Below are positions 50,001 to 58,994 of a stretch of 64,000 nt of DNA, piece by piece. The DNA comes from Sceloporus undulatus. Its lineage: Eukaryota; Chordata; Lepidosauria; Squamata; Phrynosomatidae. The stretch covers positions 233,856,395 to 233,920,394 of the forward strand of contig NC_056524.1 in the NCBI RefSeq assembly GCF_019175285.1. Reading direction: 5' to 3'. Under the pieces are notes generated by a model. It saw only the letters and a list, made by a program, of their open reading frames with translations, had not been told where the DNA came from and searched no databases. How positions within the stretch are numbered: position 1 is the first letter of the stretch; every line of letters starts with the position of its first letter. A program made the position numbers and the translations under genes.

Positions 50001-53000
50001 TTACCATTCTTGGGCAAAGTGATTGAGAGGGCAATTGCCTTCCAACTCCAAGTTGTCTTGGATGAAACCATTATCTGGACCCTTTTCAAACTGGCTTCAG
50101 GGTGGGATACAGAGTTGAGACTGCCATGAGCATGTTAGTCAGTGATATCCGTCTGAGTATCGACAGGGGAAGTGTGACCCTGTTGGTGCTCTTGGACATC
50201 TCAGCAAGCTTTCGATACCATTGACCATGGTATCCTTCTGGAACGCCTGAGGGAGTTAGGTATTGGGGACACTGCGCTCCAGTGGCTCCATTCCTACCTC
50301 TCGGGCAGATTCCAGATGGTGAGGCTGGAGGATAGCTGCTCCTCTAAGAGAGAGCTGACATCTGGCGTCCCCCAGGGCACCATTCTATCCCCCATGCTGT
50401 TTAACATTTACATGAAACCTCTGGGAGAGATCATCTGGAGACATGAAGCATGGTGTTATCAGTACACTGATGACACCCAGATCTATCTCTTTATGTCTCC
50501 GACTGTTACAATGACTAAGGATGGCATCTCTCCTCTGGAGGCCTGCCTAGGGTCAGTAATGGGCTGGATGAGGGAAAACAGACTCAAGGTAAATCCAAAG
50601 AAAATAGAGGTACTTGTGATAGGTATTCCAAGTGCGGGCACAGAGATTTGTCAACCAGACCTGGACGGAGTCACACTTCCCCTAAAGGACAAAGTTTGCA
50701 GTTGGGGAATACTCCTGGACTCATCTCTACAACTATCATCTCAAGTGGATGCGATGGCCAGGAATGCTTGGTACCAGCTTCGGCTGATATGCCAACTGCA
50801 TCCCTACCTGAACCACAAGGACCTTGAAACAGTGGTACATGCACTGGTAATCTCTTGTTTAGATTTCGGCAATGCGCTCTACATGGGGTTACCTTTGTAC
50901 CAAGTTCGGAGGCTTCATTTGGTTCAAAATGTGGCAGCCAGACCGGTCACTGGAACATCCAGGTCAGACCAAATAACACCAATGCTAAAATCTCTTCATT
51001 GGCTGCCAATTAGCTTCCGGGCGCAATACAAAGTGTTGGTTATTTCCTTTAAAGCCCTACATGGCTTGGGACGAGTTACTTGAGGAAACGCTTCTCCCTA
51101 CATAATCCGCCCCACAGTCAGAACATCTGGGAAGAATCTATTAGAATATTCAAAGACCAGGCTAACATCAATGTCCCATAGAGGGTATACAGCCATAGTC
51201 CCCAAGTTATGGAACAACTTGCTGGAAGAGATCTGTCTTATTACCACCTTAGATGCCTTCAAGAAGATGCCTACCCACCTGATCTTTTATAAAGAACCTA
51301 AGAAAAATCCCACTCTAGCTGTAATTGTGCATTTTAGATGATGTTTTTATTGTTTTAAATTGCATTTTTTGAGTGATGTATTGTTTTACTGTATGTAATC
51401 TAGATGTAATTGCTGTTTTATGGTTGTAATCCCACCTCAATCCATCAGGAGAGGCGGGAAATATATATAAGATTTATTATTAGAGAGAGAGATCGTTTGA
51501 ATACTTGTTTGGCACTAATGTCTATATTATTAAGAGAAACTCACTTAAGGCTGCAGGGCCAAATCTGGATTGTGACAGATGTTTCACTTGTAGATATTGC
51601 CAGTTAACTGTTAGAGGTAGTTTAAACCACTCTTGTAAAACTGAAAAGGGCAAAATCTCATCATCAGCACCAAGTATCTGATTTAATGTAACAATTCTAT
51701 TGTCAGCTCATACCTTCCATAAAAATATTTCCTTACCCATTTTCAAATAGGTCTTAATCCAGGTGTTATTCTCAACTAGAGTAGATCCACAGAATCATTG
51801 GAATTTTCATTCATGTTGATTTACCATCCCACAGATGACTGAATAGATCTACTGTGCTTGAGAGTAGTAGCAGTTGGGTTTAGGCTCTTAATTGAGAGTC
51901 TTCTCCCTCTTTCTCCTGTGGACACCTACCTGTATGTGACAGCCACTCATGTAGAAGAAAGTAAAAACAGTAGGGCTAAATATTCACCCTGTTTCCATCA
52001 TCCAGCTCTGGAAATTGAAAACTGAATTTTTGTCTCTCCAGAACTGCCTTAGATTTCAACAACTTTCCCCCCCCCCCCCCGCCATAGAGCTCAGTTAAGT
52101 GGTGTTGTGCCATTATGACACTATTGTAATCAGTATTTTTTTCTGAAATCAAAATATGTATCTATTTATTTATTTAAGGGAAAACTTGAATTATAGTAAG
52201 TCTAAAGACACAATAGAATCTGGATGGTGGGGCAAATCCATTTGTAGAACATGGCATGTAAAATAAACACTCTCTTTGTGCCTAATTAATAAAATCACTA
52301 ACCTAGAACAGATCATGGTAACTCTAAAAAATACCCCTAATTCTTGCATACTTTGATGCAGTAAAATCAAAAGAACAAGGTACTGTAACATTTCTACAGT
52401 TTTGTTTCCATTTATTGAACAGATTTTAAATTGCTAAAAAATTGCTGGTGAACTCAGTAGACTGAAACCATTGTATTATTGGGACATTTTGATAGGTCAG
52501 TATTATATATATATTTTAAGAATAACTTGGTCAGAACATTAGAAGGTATAGTGCCTCTCAAAATAAAAGGGTAGCTGTGCATTGATGCTCTGATAGTCTG
52601 AATATGAAACAAGCTCTCAAAGAGTTAGAAAAATAATTCAATAGTAAGGTTAATTTGGCAGTGTACAGACCGCCCCTTTGGGGCGGCCTGCACCCGCCCC
52701 TTTCCCTGATGGATTGGGGCCTCAGCTGCCACAGCGGCAGCTCCAAGGCCCCGATCCACTGCTTTTCCAGGCCACTTCCCCGCGGCCTGGAAAGGGCCAC
52801 TTGGCCCCTTTCTCTTTTCTGTCACTGGTGCAGCTGTGTAAAGGCTACGCCAGTGACACAAACAAAGGAAGGAGCTCCGTTTTGGAGCTCCTTCCAGCGC
52901 CGCTGAAAGGGTGCCACAGGCACCCTTCAGCAGCGCCAAGATGTCACGTCCCCGCCACCCCATTTGGAGGCAGCGTGACTGTGATGTCATAAATGGCAGC

Positions 53001-53396
53001 GCCCATGTAGAAAGGGCGCCACCATTAACGTACTAGGGTTGCAGGGCGTCTAGAAAGGATGCCCCGAGGCAACCCTAGTACGTGTGCAGGCCGGCACAAA
53101 GCGCTGGTCTGTACAGCACCATGGTTTCATCAACCTTTGAATACATAACTCAAAACACTGAGGAGTAAGTGGATTTCTTTATGTCAGTTATCGTTTCTCA
53201 AGTCTATTTATATTTTGGCCAGTGATAACTTTGTATTCAGGAGTACTTAAAACTTCTGTTTTCTTAGGCAACTCATGTGACTATCTTTGTCTTGTTTTAT
53301 AGGCGAGGTTTAAATCCACCTCACAGAGTGAAGTCCATTTCCATGACCACGTTTACACAGCAAGAAATAGAATTTCTTCAGAAGCATGGAAATGAA
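37765..53396 (+). CDS. AGFG1: AGFG1, ArfGAP with FG repeats 1 (first two coding exons, partial)
   Basis: The exons are 37765-37931 and 53303-53396 and encode residues 1-87; the rest lies past the window. The start MAASAKRKQEEKHLK matches human AGFG1 exactly for 15 residues. The ArfGAP zinc finger is complete: Cys29, Cys32, Cys49 and Cys52 in CX2CX16CX2C spacing, followed by Arg57, the position of the arginine finger in ArfGAPs. Exon 2 reads RGLNPPHRVKSISMTTFTQQ then EIEFLQKHGNE, as in human. AGFG1 is known as an endocytic adaptor-associated protein with a C-terminal FG-repeat region (not in the window). Intron 1 is 15.4 kb. ATG context is gccATGG. Confidence 0.96.
38085..39066 (-). mobile_element. 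CR1-clade LINE, 5'-truncated, long open frame
   Basis: The minus-strand open frame of 345 codons (38025-39062) covers SGVPQGSVLGPVLFNIFIND, the RT motif FADD (VKFADDTKLGG), NKMKFNTEKCKVLHFGRK, EERLRELGMFSLEKRRLRG and MIALFKYLKGCHVEEGASL. The 3' end is near 38085. Still largely open, so relatively young. It lies in AGFG1 intron 1, antisense to the gene, and is very similar to the + strand copy at 55325-56455. Confidence 0.9.
39070..39590. other. AGFG1 intron 1: nothing recognised
   Basis: Unremarkable intronic sequence. Confidence 0.45.
39595..39820 (-). repeat. Retroposon tail, reverse of the 6540 copy
   Basis: 'ttatacagtgctgtacatac' and 'tcaggcttacagtctaaaaa' are reverse-strand relatives of the sequence at 6540-6716. 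Confidence 0.5.
39833..40010 (-). mobile_element. RTE/BovB 3' end
   Basis: 'gttgttgttaaatgcccttg' then 'gatctcgactcatggcgaac', the reverse of a BovB tail. Its right side is cut by a Tigger-type MITE piece. Confidence 0.7.
40011..40228. mobile_element. Tigger-type MITE fragment
   Basis: 'atttgattaatatgttttct' and 'gttcctagagaggtgttt' match the complete element at 44948-45310. The terminal part is missing. Confidence 0.65.
40228..40859. mobile_element. Palindromic MITE, interrupted by a hAT element
   Basis: 'catcataagaggtcagaagc' and, past the hAT, 'tctttattttggcctgtctg' match the complete copy at 47406-47639. The outer left arm is missing. The two halves are split exactly at an 8-bp duplication by the hAT at 40367-40806. 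Confidence 0.7.
40367..40806. mobile_element. Non-autonomous hAT element with 8-bp target duplication
   Basis: It begins 'caggggtcggcaacctacag' and ends 'aggttgcctacccctg': a terminal inverted repeat of about 16 bp of the hAT (Charlie) type. The flanking 8-bp duplication ctccaaag is perfect (40359-40366 and 40807-40814). 440 bp, no transposase. Confidence 0.9.
40858..41435 (-). mobile_element. RTE/BovB LINE fragment
   Basis: Reverse-strand BovB sequence: 'aaagtatgacaacttgagtt', 'ttgatctgctccaggaccta', 'agctctcagatccatacttg'. Its start overlaps in content with the 39833-40010 piece, so they are separate copies. Confidence 0.7.
41440..42835 (+). repeat. Tandem array C of the 134-bp unit, with a terminal module
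   Basis: Two higher-order units of about 190 bp come first (41467-41657, 41658-41855), each one 134-bp-type unit plus a module ('ttggaagccctacattttgt', then 'gtggttaggacatct'). Plain units follow, with starts near 41942, 42077, 42201, 42334, 42471 and 42606 (spacing 124-137). The array closes with the same module at 42735-42835. Confidence 0.82.
42846..43180. repeat. Two-copy tandem duplication, about 170 bp each
   Basis: 'cccctctccaatccaaaact' with 'aagaagactgaaatggagat' in the second copy mirrors 'tcctctccagtccaaaattg' with 'aagaagacagaaagggaaat' in the first. Each ends in a TTTATTTATTTA-type reverse L2-like tail. Confidence 0.6.
43181..43410 (-). mobile_element. tRNA-derived SINE, reverse
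   Basis: Starts with (GTT)n, 'atatgccttcaagtcatttc' and 'ggttttcttggcaagtttct', and ends 'agtccaaagctcaaaccaac'. Read on the minus strand, the end is a tRNA-like head. + strand relatives are at 61480-61650 and 63416-63500. Confidence 0.65.
43425..43512. mobile_element. Tigger-type MITE remnant
   Basis: 'gagcatccatagattttggt' and 'gggtcttggaaccataccaa' match the right half of Tigger-type MITEs such as 24973-25202. Confidence 0.5.
43515..44945. other. AGFG1 intron 1: nothing recognised
   Basis: Ordinary intron sequence without a recognised exon or repeat. Confidence 0.45.
44948..45310. mobile_element. Tigger-type MITE with TA duplication
   Basis: Starts 'cagttggccctccacatttg' and ends 'caaatgtggagggaccactg', inverted termini, with TA on both sides (44946-44947 and 45311-45312). 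363 bp. An internal phrase about 'gttgaccatagagttgtgct' occurs twice, indicating inner duplication. A fragment of the same family is at 40011-40228. Confidence 0.8.
45505..45835. mobile_element. MITE-like element of unknown family
   Basis: 'ccgtacatactcgactataa' on the left and 'gacccatggataagtcagct' on the right, resembling the scrap near 8165. Ends and family are uncertain. Confidence 0.35.
45847..46090. mobile_element. hAT-like MITE with 8-bp target duplication
   Basis: Termini 'catggctggg' and 'cccagccctg' are inverted repeats; the flanks atatatac (45839-45846) and gtatatac (46091-46098) match at 7 of 8 bases. 244 bp. The body matches the split copy at 33092-33676 (for example 'agtaaaggagtaagaggttt'). 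Confidence 0.82.
46560..46735. mobile_element. Possible Tigger-type remnant
   Basis: 'gccatctgtggatgtgagca' and 'tggtttttggcatctgtggg' have the usual left/right phrases of Tigger-type MITEs. Diverged. Confidence 0.4.
47406..47639. mobile_element. Palindromic MITE, about 90-bp inverted arms
   Basis: The left arm 'gacccaaacagacaggccaa' is mirrored by the right arm 'ttggcctgtctgttcgggcc'. The arms hold 'agtatgctgtttaaatg' and its complement. A possible 5-bp duplication caaag flanks it (47401-47405, 47640-47644). Confidence 0.75.
47690..48160 (-). mobile_element. L1 LINE fragment, ORF2 C-terminal region
   Basis: The minus strand reads FFAPLTAKRWLIHYWKDKNF and, upstream, CWGTDPPGSEQLTIATFWKK, with the L1 C-terminal pattern. 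Broken and short. Confidence 0.65.
48390..49505 (-). mobile_element. Old CR1-clade LINE fragment
   Basis: Reverse-strand CR1: 'gggccatccagtccaacccc' near its 3' end, and on the far side 'ggacagatccctgtggcatc' (compare 'gacagagccctgtgggaccc' in the 38-kb copy). More decayed than the copies at 38 and 55 kb. Confidence 0.75.
49690..51478 (+). mobile_element. L2-clade LINE, about 1.8 kb
   Basis: From VDCIKLDRFALVNTDEVDK near 49720, through NNYRPVFLLPFLGKVIERAI (49980), LTSGVPQGTILSPMLFNIYM (50358) and YTDDTQIYLF (a YxDD RT core), to HALVISCLDFGNALYMGLPL and MLKSLHWLPISFRAQYKVLV. A 255-codon open frame (50316-51083) remains. The 3' end is near 51475 ('gaggcgggaaatatatataa'). It has several frame breaks. 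Confidence 0.85.
51480..52655. other. AGFG1 intron 1: nothing recognised apart from a poly(C) run
   Basis: Poly(C) at about 52068-52080; otherwise ordinary intron. Confidence 0.45.
52657..53117. mobile_element. GC-rich non-autonomous DNA element, best copy
   Basis: Left end 'ggcagtgtacagaccgcccc', right end 'gcgctggtctgtacagcacc': inverted termini sharing tgtacagac. Inside, many GC-rich inverted blocks ('gcggcctggaaagggccact'). It stands out in AT-rich DNA and ends about 185 bases before AGFG1 exon 2. Relatives: 4028, 31112 and 54217. Confidence 0.65.
53303..53396 (+). CDS. AGFG1: AGFG1 exon 2
   Basis: Acceptor ttttatag, donor AATGAA|gtaagt. Completes Leu56 and encodes Arg57 to Glu87. The two exons join in frame and match human AGFG1. 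Confidence 0.97.
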
Positions 53397-53653
53397 GTAA
53401 GTATTTATAGTGGAATGCTTAGTTGAGTGAAATGGTTTTTAAAATAATATACATTCCTTCAGTGAATGTAGCTTGCCATTATTTAAAAAGATAGCAGCAC
53501 TTAAACGTTCATTCTGAAGATAAGAATTTGATTTTCTCTGCTACTAGAAGTAAAAAGAAGTGCATGTATTTATTTGTGAATAGTGTGAAGCTTTTTAGCC
53601 CTTTGTGTTATAATTTGCTTTTGTCGCAGGAATGATCTCTCTCAGCCTTATGC

Positions 53654-54216
53654 TGAATTAATACTCAAAACTCCCCAATCCTCACCCATAAATTCTGCTG
53701 CATTGCATTTTCCAGGATAGGACTTCCTGCTCAAGATGGGTGGTATTTCCTCAAACTAACTCCTGTTCATGTTGCATAACAGAATAGTATCACAATGGTT
53801 TAGTTTAAATCAAGTGAAACAGAATTTGTTGAATATAAGCTCTGTAAAATTTCCAATAATGTAATGGATTATTTAAAAAGATAAATGTGCAATTCTAGTT
53901 ATCAAAATGCAGGTTCTGGAATTTATTTCTTTAAGGAATGATCTCTAACAGAATTATGATGATGAATAAATGAAGAAGTACTATAAGTTTATTGCTGCTG
54001 TTGGAATCCTCAGGAACTATGCATAAAGAAAAGCATTACATTGTTCTGTGGGCTTTCTGTTGCTTGTGACTAGGTTGTTGCAGCAATTCTTCATAGGGAA
54101 CAATTGCTGAATTACTACTCAAAACTCCCCCCTCCTCACCCATACATTCTGCTGCATTGCATTTTCAGGATAGGACTTCCGGCTTAAGATGAGTGGCATT
54201 CCCTCAAATTAAGTAT
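53654..54216. repeat. 110-bp direct repeat, copies about 450 bp apart
   Basis: 'ttctgctgcattgcattttc' followed by 'aggataggacttcc' occurs in 53654-53765 and again in 54108-54216, within longer similarity ('tactcaaaactcccc' to 'atttcctcaaactaa'). Between them is ordinary intron. It may be a local duplication or two copies of one element. Confidence 0.65.
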
Positions 54217-54506
54217 GGGGCTGTGCAGACAGCCCCAAAGGGGTGGCCTCCAGCCATCCATTTTACAGCAGATCGGGGTCATGGCAACCACATGCTGCGG
54301 CCCCGATCTGGCCTTTGCGGCTCCTTTTTGCACCCTGCAAAGGGCGTGATAGCCGTGCCTGTGCAGCTTTACGACACTCCTTCAGTGCTGTGTTGTGCGG
54401 ACACAGCACCTGAGGAGCGCCGTGATGCCACCCTGGGAGTGGAGCTGGGCTGTGTGTTGTGTAGACGCTATGCCCCAACTCCACCCCCTACCAGGCCTAT
54501 GACAAC
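54217..54506. mobile_element. GC-rich non-autonomous DNA element, partial
   Basis: Starts 'ggggctgtgcagacagcccc' and continues with 'ctgcggccccgatctggcct'. Its right end is joined to an L2 piece at about 54510. Confidence 0.55.
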
Positions 54507-54509
54507 AAA

Positions 54510-55290
54510 CAGCCTTGGTGGATGCCCTACGCAGGGAGCTGGACGAGGGTAGTGTGTCCCTATTACTTCTGCTGGATCTCTCAGCAGCTTTTGATACCAT
54601 CGACCATGGTATCCTTCTGGGTCGCCTTAATCCAGACAAGACAGAGGTGCTCCTGGTCAGTCAGAAGGCAAATCAGGGAATAGGGATCCAGCCTGTGTTA
54701 GATGGGGTTACACTCCCTCTGAAGATGCAGGTACACAGGTTGGGGATATTCCTGAACACAGCTCTGAACCTGGAGGCCCAGGTCTTTCCAGTGCCCAGTA
54801 GTACCTTTGCACAATTAAGACTTGTGCACCAACTACACATGTTCTCTGAGACACTGGATCTGGCCCTGATGGAATGTGCCTTAGTTACATCCCATTTGGA
54901 ATACTGTAACACGCTCTACTTGGCCTGCCTTTGAAGAGTGTTTGAAAACTGCAACTGGTCTAAAGTGCTGCAGCCAAACTGTGAATGGGGGCAGGTTATA
55001 GAGACTACACAATGCCCCTGTTGAAACAGGTCCACTGGTTGCCAGTTTGTTTCCAGGCATAATTCGGAGTGCTGGTTATGACCTATAAAGCCCTATGTGG
55101 CTCAGGTCCCAGGCTAGTTGGGAGACAGTATCTCCCTGTATGAACCGGCCCAGGCTCTGAGATCCTTGGAAGAGGCCCTTTTCTCAGTCCCACCACCATC
55201 CCAAGTACAGTTGGTGGGGATATGAGAGAGGGCCTTCCCTTCCTTCTAATACTTAGCATCGACTTTGTTGGTAGAGTGCAGACTGCAACT
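54510..55290 (+). mobile_element. L2-clade LINE with internal deletion
   Basis: SLLLLLDLSAAFDTIDHGIL at 54560 runs directly into NPDKTEVLLVSQK, skipping roughly 170 residues of the RT domain seen in the intact copy at 50.2-50.6 kb. The C-terminal part and 3' region follow to about 55290. Confidence 0.75.
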
Positions 55291-55324
55291 CCAGAAATCT
55301 CTGATAATAGCGCCTGAAGAAGCC

Positions 55325-56455
55325 AGTTTGTGCAAGGACGAAACAAGTTTTTAAAAAAGCTTGCAAACAAGCTTGTAAAATGTGGGCTAGACAAGGCAAC
55401 TGTTAAGTGGATTTGTAACTGGTTGACTGAACGAACCCAAAGGGTGCTCAACAATGGCACCTTTTCATCCTGGAGAGAAGTGACCAGTGGGGTCCCACAG
55501 GGCTCTGTCCTGGGGCCAGTACTGTTCAACAACTTTATCAATGACTTGGAGGAAAAAATTGGGGGAATACTTATCAAATTTGCAGATGACACCAAATTAG
55601 GAGGAATAGCTAATACTCCAGAGGACAGGATCAAAATTCAAAATGACCTGAATAGACTAGAAAGCTGGGCCAAAGCTAACAAAATGAAATTCAACAGGGA
55701 GAAATGTAAGGTACTGCACTTAGGGCGAAAAAATGAAATGCACAGATATAGGATGGGGGACACCTGGCTTAAGGAGACAACATGTGAAAGGGATCTAGGA
55801 GTCCAAGTAGACCACAAGTTGAACATGAGTCAACAGTGCGATGCGGCAGCTAACAAGGCCAATGCGATTTTAGGCTGCATCAATAGAAGTATAGTGTCTA
55901 GATCAAGGGAAGTAATAGTGCCACTATATTCTGCTCTGGTCAGGCCCCACCTGGAATATTGTGTCCAGTTCTGGGCGCCACAATTCAAAAAGGACATTGA
56001 GAAACTGGAGCGTGTCCAAAGGAGGGTGACTAAAATGGTGACGGGTCTGGAAACCTTGCCCTATGAGGAACGACTCAGGGAGCTGGTGATGTTTAGCCTG
56101 GAGAAGAGAAGGTTAAGAGGTGATATGATAGCCCTATTTAAATACTTGAAGGGATGTCATGTTGAGGAGGGAGCAAGCTTGCTTTCTGCTGCTCCAAAGA
56201 CTAGGACCTGGAGCAATGGGTGCAAGCTGCAGGAAAAGAGATTCCACCTCAACATTAGGAGGAATTTCCTGACAGTAAGGGCTGTTCGACAGTGGAACAC
56301 ACTTCCTAGGAGTGTAGTGGAGTCTCCCTCCTTGGAGGTCTTCAAACGGAGGCTGGAATGCCATCTTTCGGGGATGCTTTGATCTGGATTTCCTGCATGG
56401 CAGGGGGTTGGACTGGATGGCCCTTGCGGTCTCTTCCAACTCTATGATTCTATGA
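55325..56455 (+). mobile_element. CR1-clade LINE, 5'-truncated, long open frame
   Basis: 350-codon open frame (55330-56382): TSGVPQGSVLGPVLF, KFADDTKLGGIANTPEDRIK, MSQQCDAAANKANAILGCIN, MVTGLETLPYEERLRELVM, FHLNIRRNFLTVRAVRQWN. The 3' end has 'ttggactggatggcccttgc' and 'ttccaactctatgattctat', the typical CR1 tail. Nearly the same protein as the opposite-strand copy at 38085-39066. In AGFG1 intron 2, sense. Confidence 0.92.
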
Positions 56456-56494
56456 AAATAATAAAGTTTGTGGACCATCAGCAGCATGTGAGAC

Positions 56495-56665
56495 AGCTTT
56501 TCCTTTAACTCTTCTACTCCCAATTTTGGGAGAAAAGTGGGATACAAATTAATATAATAAATAATTAAAAATAAGGACTGGAAGAGGAACACCTGCCCAA
56601 TTTCAACTTTGCTGGGCTGTTTTTCCACTCTCCTCCAGCCCATCCTGGAGATGAGATGGCAGAAA
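56495..56665. repeat. L2-type tail plus dispersed repeat scrap
   Basis: 'actcccaattttgggagaaa' resembles an L2 3' tail. 'tgtttttccactctcctcca' is echoed at about 57925 ('agtttttccactgcacctgg'). Confidence 0.4.
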
Positions 56666-56949
56666 AGTAATCATGAATATCCCTGCCAAATTAGGATAGT
56701 TGTACGGAATGCAAGCTTACTGAGTAGGTTGCATTTCTCAGTGGGCTGTGGAGCCTAGACTGGCATAATCCAGCACTCCAAACACTACACCATACTACCT
56801 CTTGTCAGAGCCATCTCTTAATTGGGAGCAGGTAGTTTAAGCCATCAAAATAGCCAGGAGATACTGTGTTTTTACTGCTCCCATTAGACTCAGGTGCCAG
56901 CTCCTTTTTATCTTATGTAAGGATGCATGCTTATTATGCTTATTATTAT

Positions 56950-57835
56950 TATGCATGGTTCCACCTGCCCTGAATGGGATCACGCTTCCTGTGAAGGACT
57001 CCGTGCGCAGTCTGGGGGTGCTTCTTGACTCGTCGCTTCACCTGACTGCTCAGGTGAATGCGACGGTCAAGAACGCCTGTTATCAGCTTCGGCTTATTCG
57101 CCAGCTGCGCCCATACCTGGCCCAGAGGGACCTTGAAACCGTGGTACATGCTCTGGTAACCTCGAGATTGGATTTCTGCAATGCACTCTACATGGGGCAA
57201 CCCTTATACCAAACCCGGAAGCTACAAATGGTACAGAACATGGCAGCCAGGCTGATCACTGGTACTTCCAGGGCCAGCCATATTACACCGGTGCTAAAAG
57301 ACCTGCATTGGCTGCCTATTCGCTTCCGGGCACAATATAAGGTGTTGGTGATTACCTATAAAGCCCTAAATGGCCTGGGCCCAGGATACCTGAAGGACCG
57401 CCTCTCCCCATACATTCCGCCCCGCACCCTCAGAACTTCTGGGCAGCAACTACTTAGGGTTCCAGGGGCTAGGCTTACCTCCACCACGAGGAAGACATAT
57501 TCCATTGCCGCCCCGGCCCTTTGGAACAAGCTGCCCACAGAGCTCCGCTCGGCCACCTCCCTGGCCCAATTCAGAAGGGATCTAAAGACCTTCCTATTCC
57601 ATGCTGCATTCCCCGACTAAAGTCCCAATTGATCTCCCTTCCTCTTTACTGGCAAGAAGACTGGCTAACGGGGTTTTTTTCTGTTTTTATTGTATTTGTA
57701 TATATTTTGATGTATGTGATTATTGTTCTGTGTATTGAATGATTTTACCTTGCTGTTAACCGCCCTGATCTTTGGAAGGGCGGTATAAAAATAAATTTTT
57801 TATTATTTTTATTTATTATTTATTATTACATTTTT
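56950..57835 (+). mobile_element. Young L2-clade LINE, 3' end
   Basis: The 221-codon open frame (56955-57620) gives ITLPVKDSVRSLGVLLDSSL, HALVTSRLDFCNALYMGQPL, PVLKDLHWLPIRFRAQYKVL and RTLRTSGQQLLRVPGARLTS, ending in HAAFPD. The 3' end has 'accgccctgatctttggaag' then 'ggcggtataaaaataaat' and an AT-rich tail. Long open frame, so fairly recent. Confidence 0.9.
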
Positions 57836-58589
57836 AACTTACTCCAACCAAACCTTGCTTGAAGTTAAAGCAGAAGGACCAGAAGACCTACACCCATCTG
57901 AATTCAGCTTTGGTGGGCAGTTTTTCCACTGCACCTGGCCCATCCAGGAGAGAAATGAAGCCAATGAGGAGGCAACTTTGACTGAAGGGTGTTGGCTTTT
58001 CTCTGTGTACTGGTGTGCAGTGACAAAAACAAACAAAAACTAGGCCCAGAGATGCCAACATTCAGCACTGGCTGAGGTACTTGACCTCAACAGTAGCTCA
58101 CATACAGCAGAGTGCAGAAGCACAAGCCCACAACCCACTATGCAGTATTGCAGTGTTTGGCAACAAGGCACTGACCAACTCGAAATGAGGCACGGACGCA
58201 GTTGACTTCTTCCAAAGTCCTTGGAGGCTTTTATCTACTTGGTGCAATATGTACAATATGTAAAACAAAAGCTCTGACATACACTTGTCTGATATATTTA
58301 CAATCCACTCTCCAACCTAACACGCCAACTCCTCTCTCCTATTTACTATCCTCAACCCACACCTTCTCTGGGTTTCAGAGTCCTTGTATATCTAACTAAT
58401 TACAAAGGATTGGCACTTGGTGGTTCCCTCATTACAGCCATATAATTATTTTTATATTTCCTTAAAGGGACATTTAACCCAAGAAAGGGTAGGAATAGAG
58501 TTGACAGCCAACTGTAGTAAAAAGCAAATTCATAGGTTTAGATAACATGGAAAGAGACGAAGTGGCTTTCCTAGTGATTCTGTCCATTA

Positions 58590-58990
58590 AGATCATTAAG
58601 CCTCTGTGAGCTGGCCAGGGCTCAGAAATCCTCAGGAGAGGCCCTTCTGTCCATCCCACTACCATCACAAGCATGGTTAGTGGGGACACAAGAGAGGGCA
58701 TTTTATGTAGAATGACCCCTTTCTTGTTAGCCTTCTGGCGACAGGAAAAAACCTTCCTTTTCAAACAGGCATTCAAAACAGAAAACTTGTAAAGAACTCC
58801 CTAGGATGCTATATTGTTTTAATGTATTTTATACATTTTTATCTTATTTTTATTTTATTGCAGTAGTTTAATATTACTTTAATGTATTATTTTTGTATTA
58901 TTTTAATTGTATTGTTTTTAATGTTGTAAGCCACCCTGAGTCCCAGTCCTGGGAAAAGGGCAAGATATAAATAAATGTAAGAAATAAATA
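58590..58990 (+). mobile_element. L2-clade LINE 3' remnant
   Basis: 'gtgagctggccagggctcag' and 'aatcctcaggagaggccctt' match the L2 3' region near 55150 ('gagatccttggaagaggccc'), and the tail has 'gtaagccaccctgagtccca'. Confidence 0.6.
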
Positions 58991-58994
58991 AAAA

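Noticed and set aside
58030-58470. Possible LTR-like sequence
   Set aside because: No convincing TG...CA pair with matching target duplication could be found, so I do not call it.
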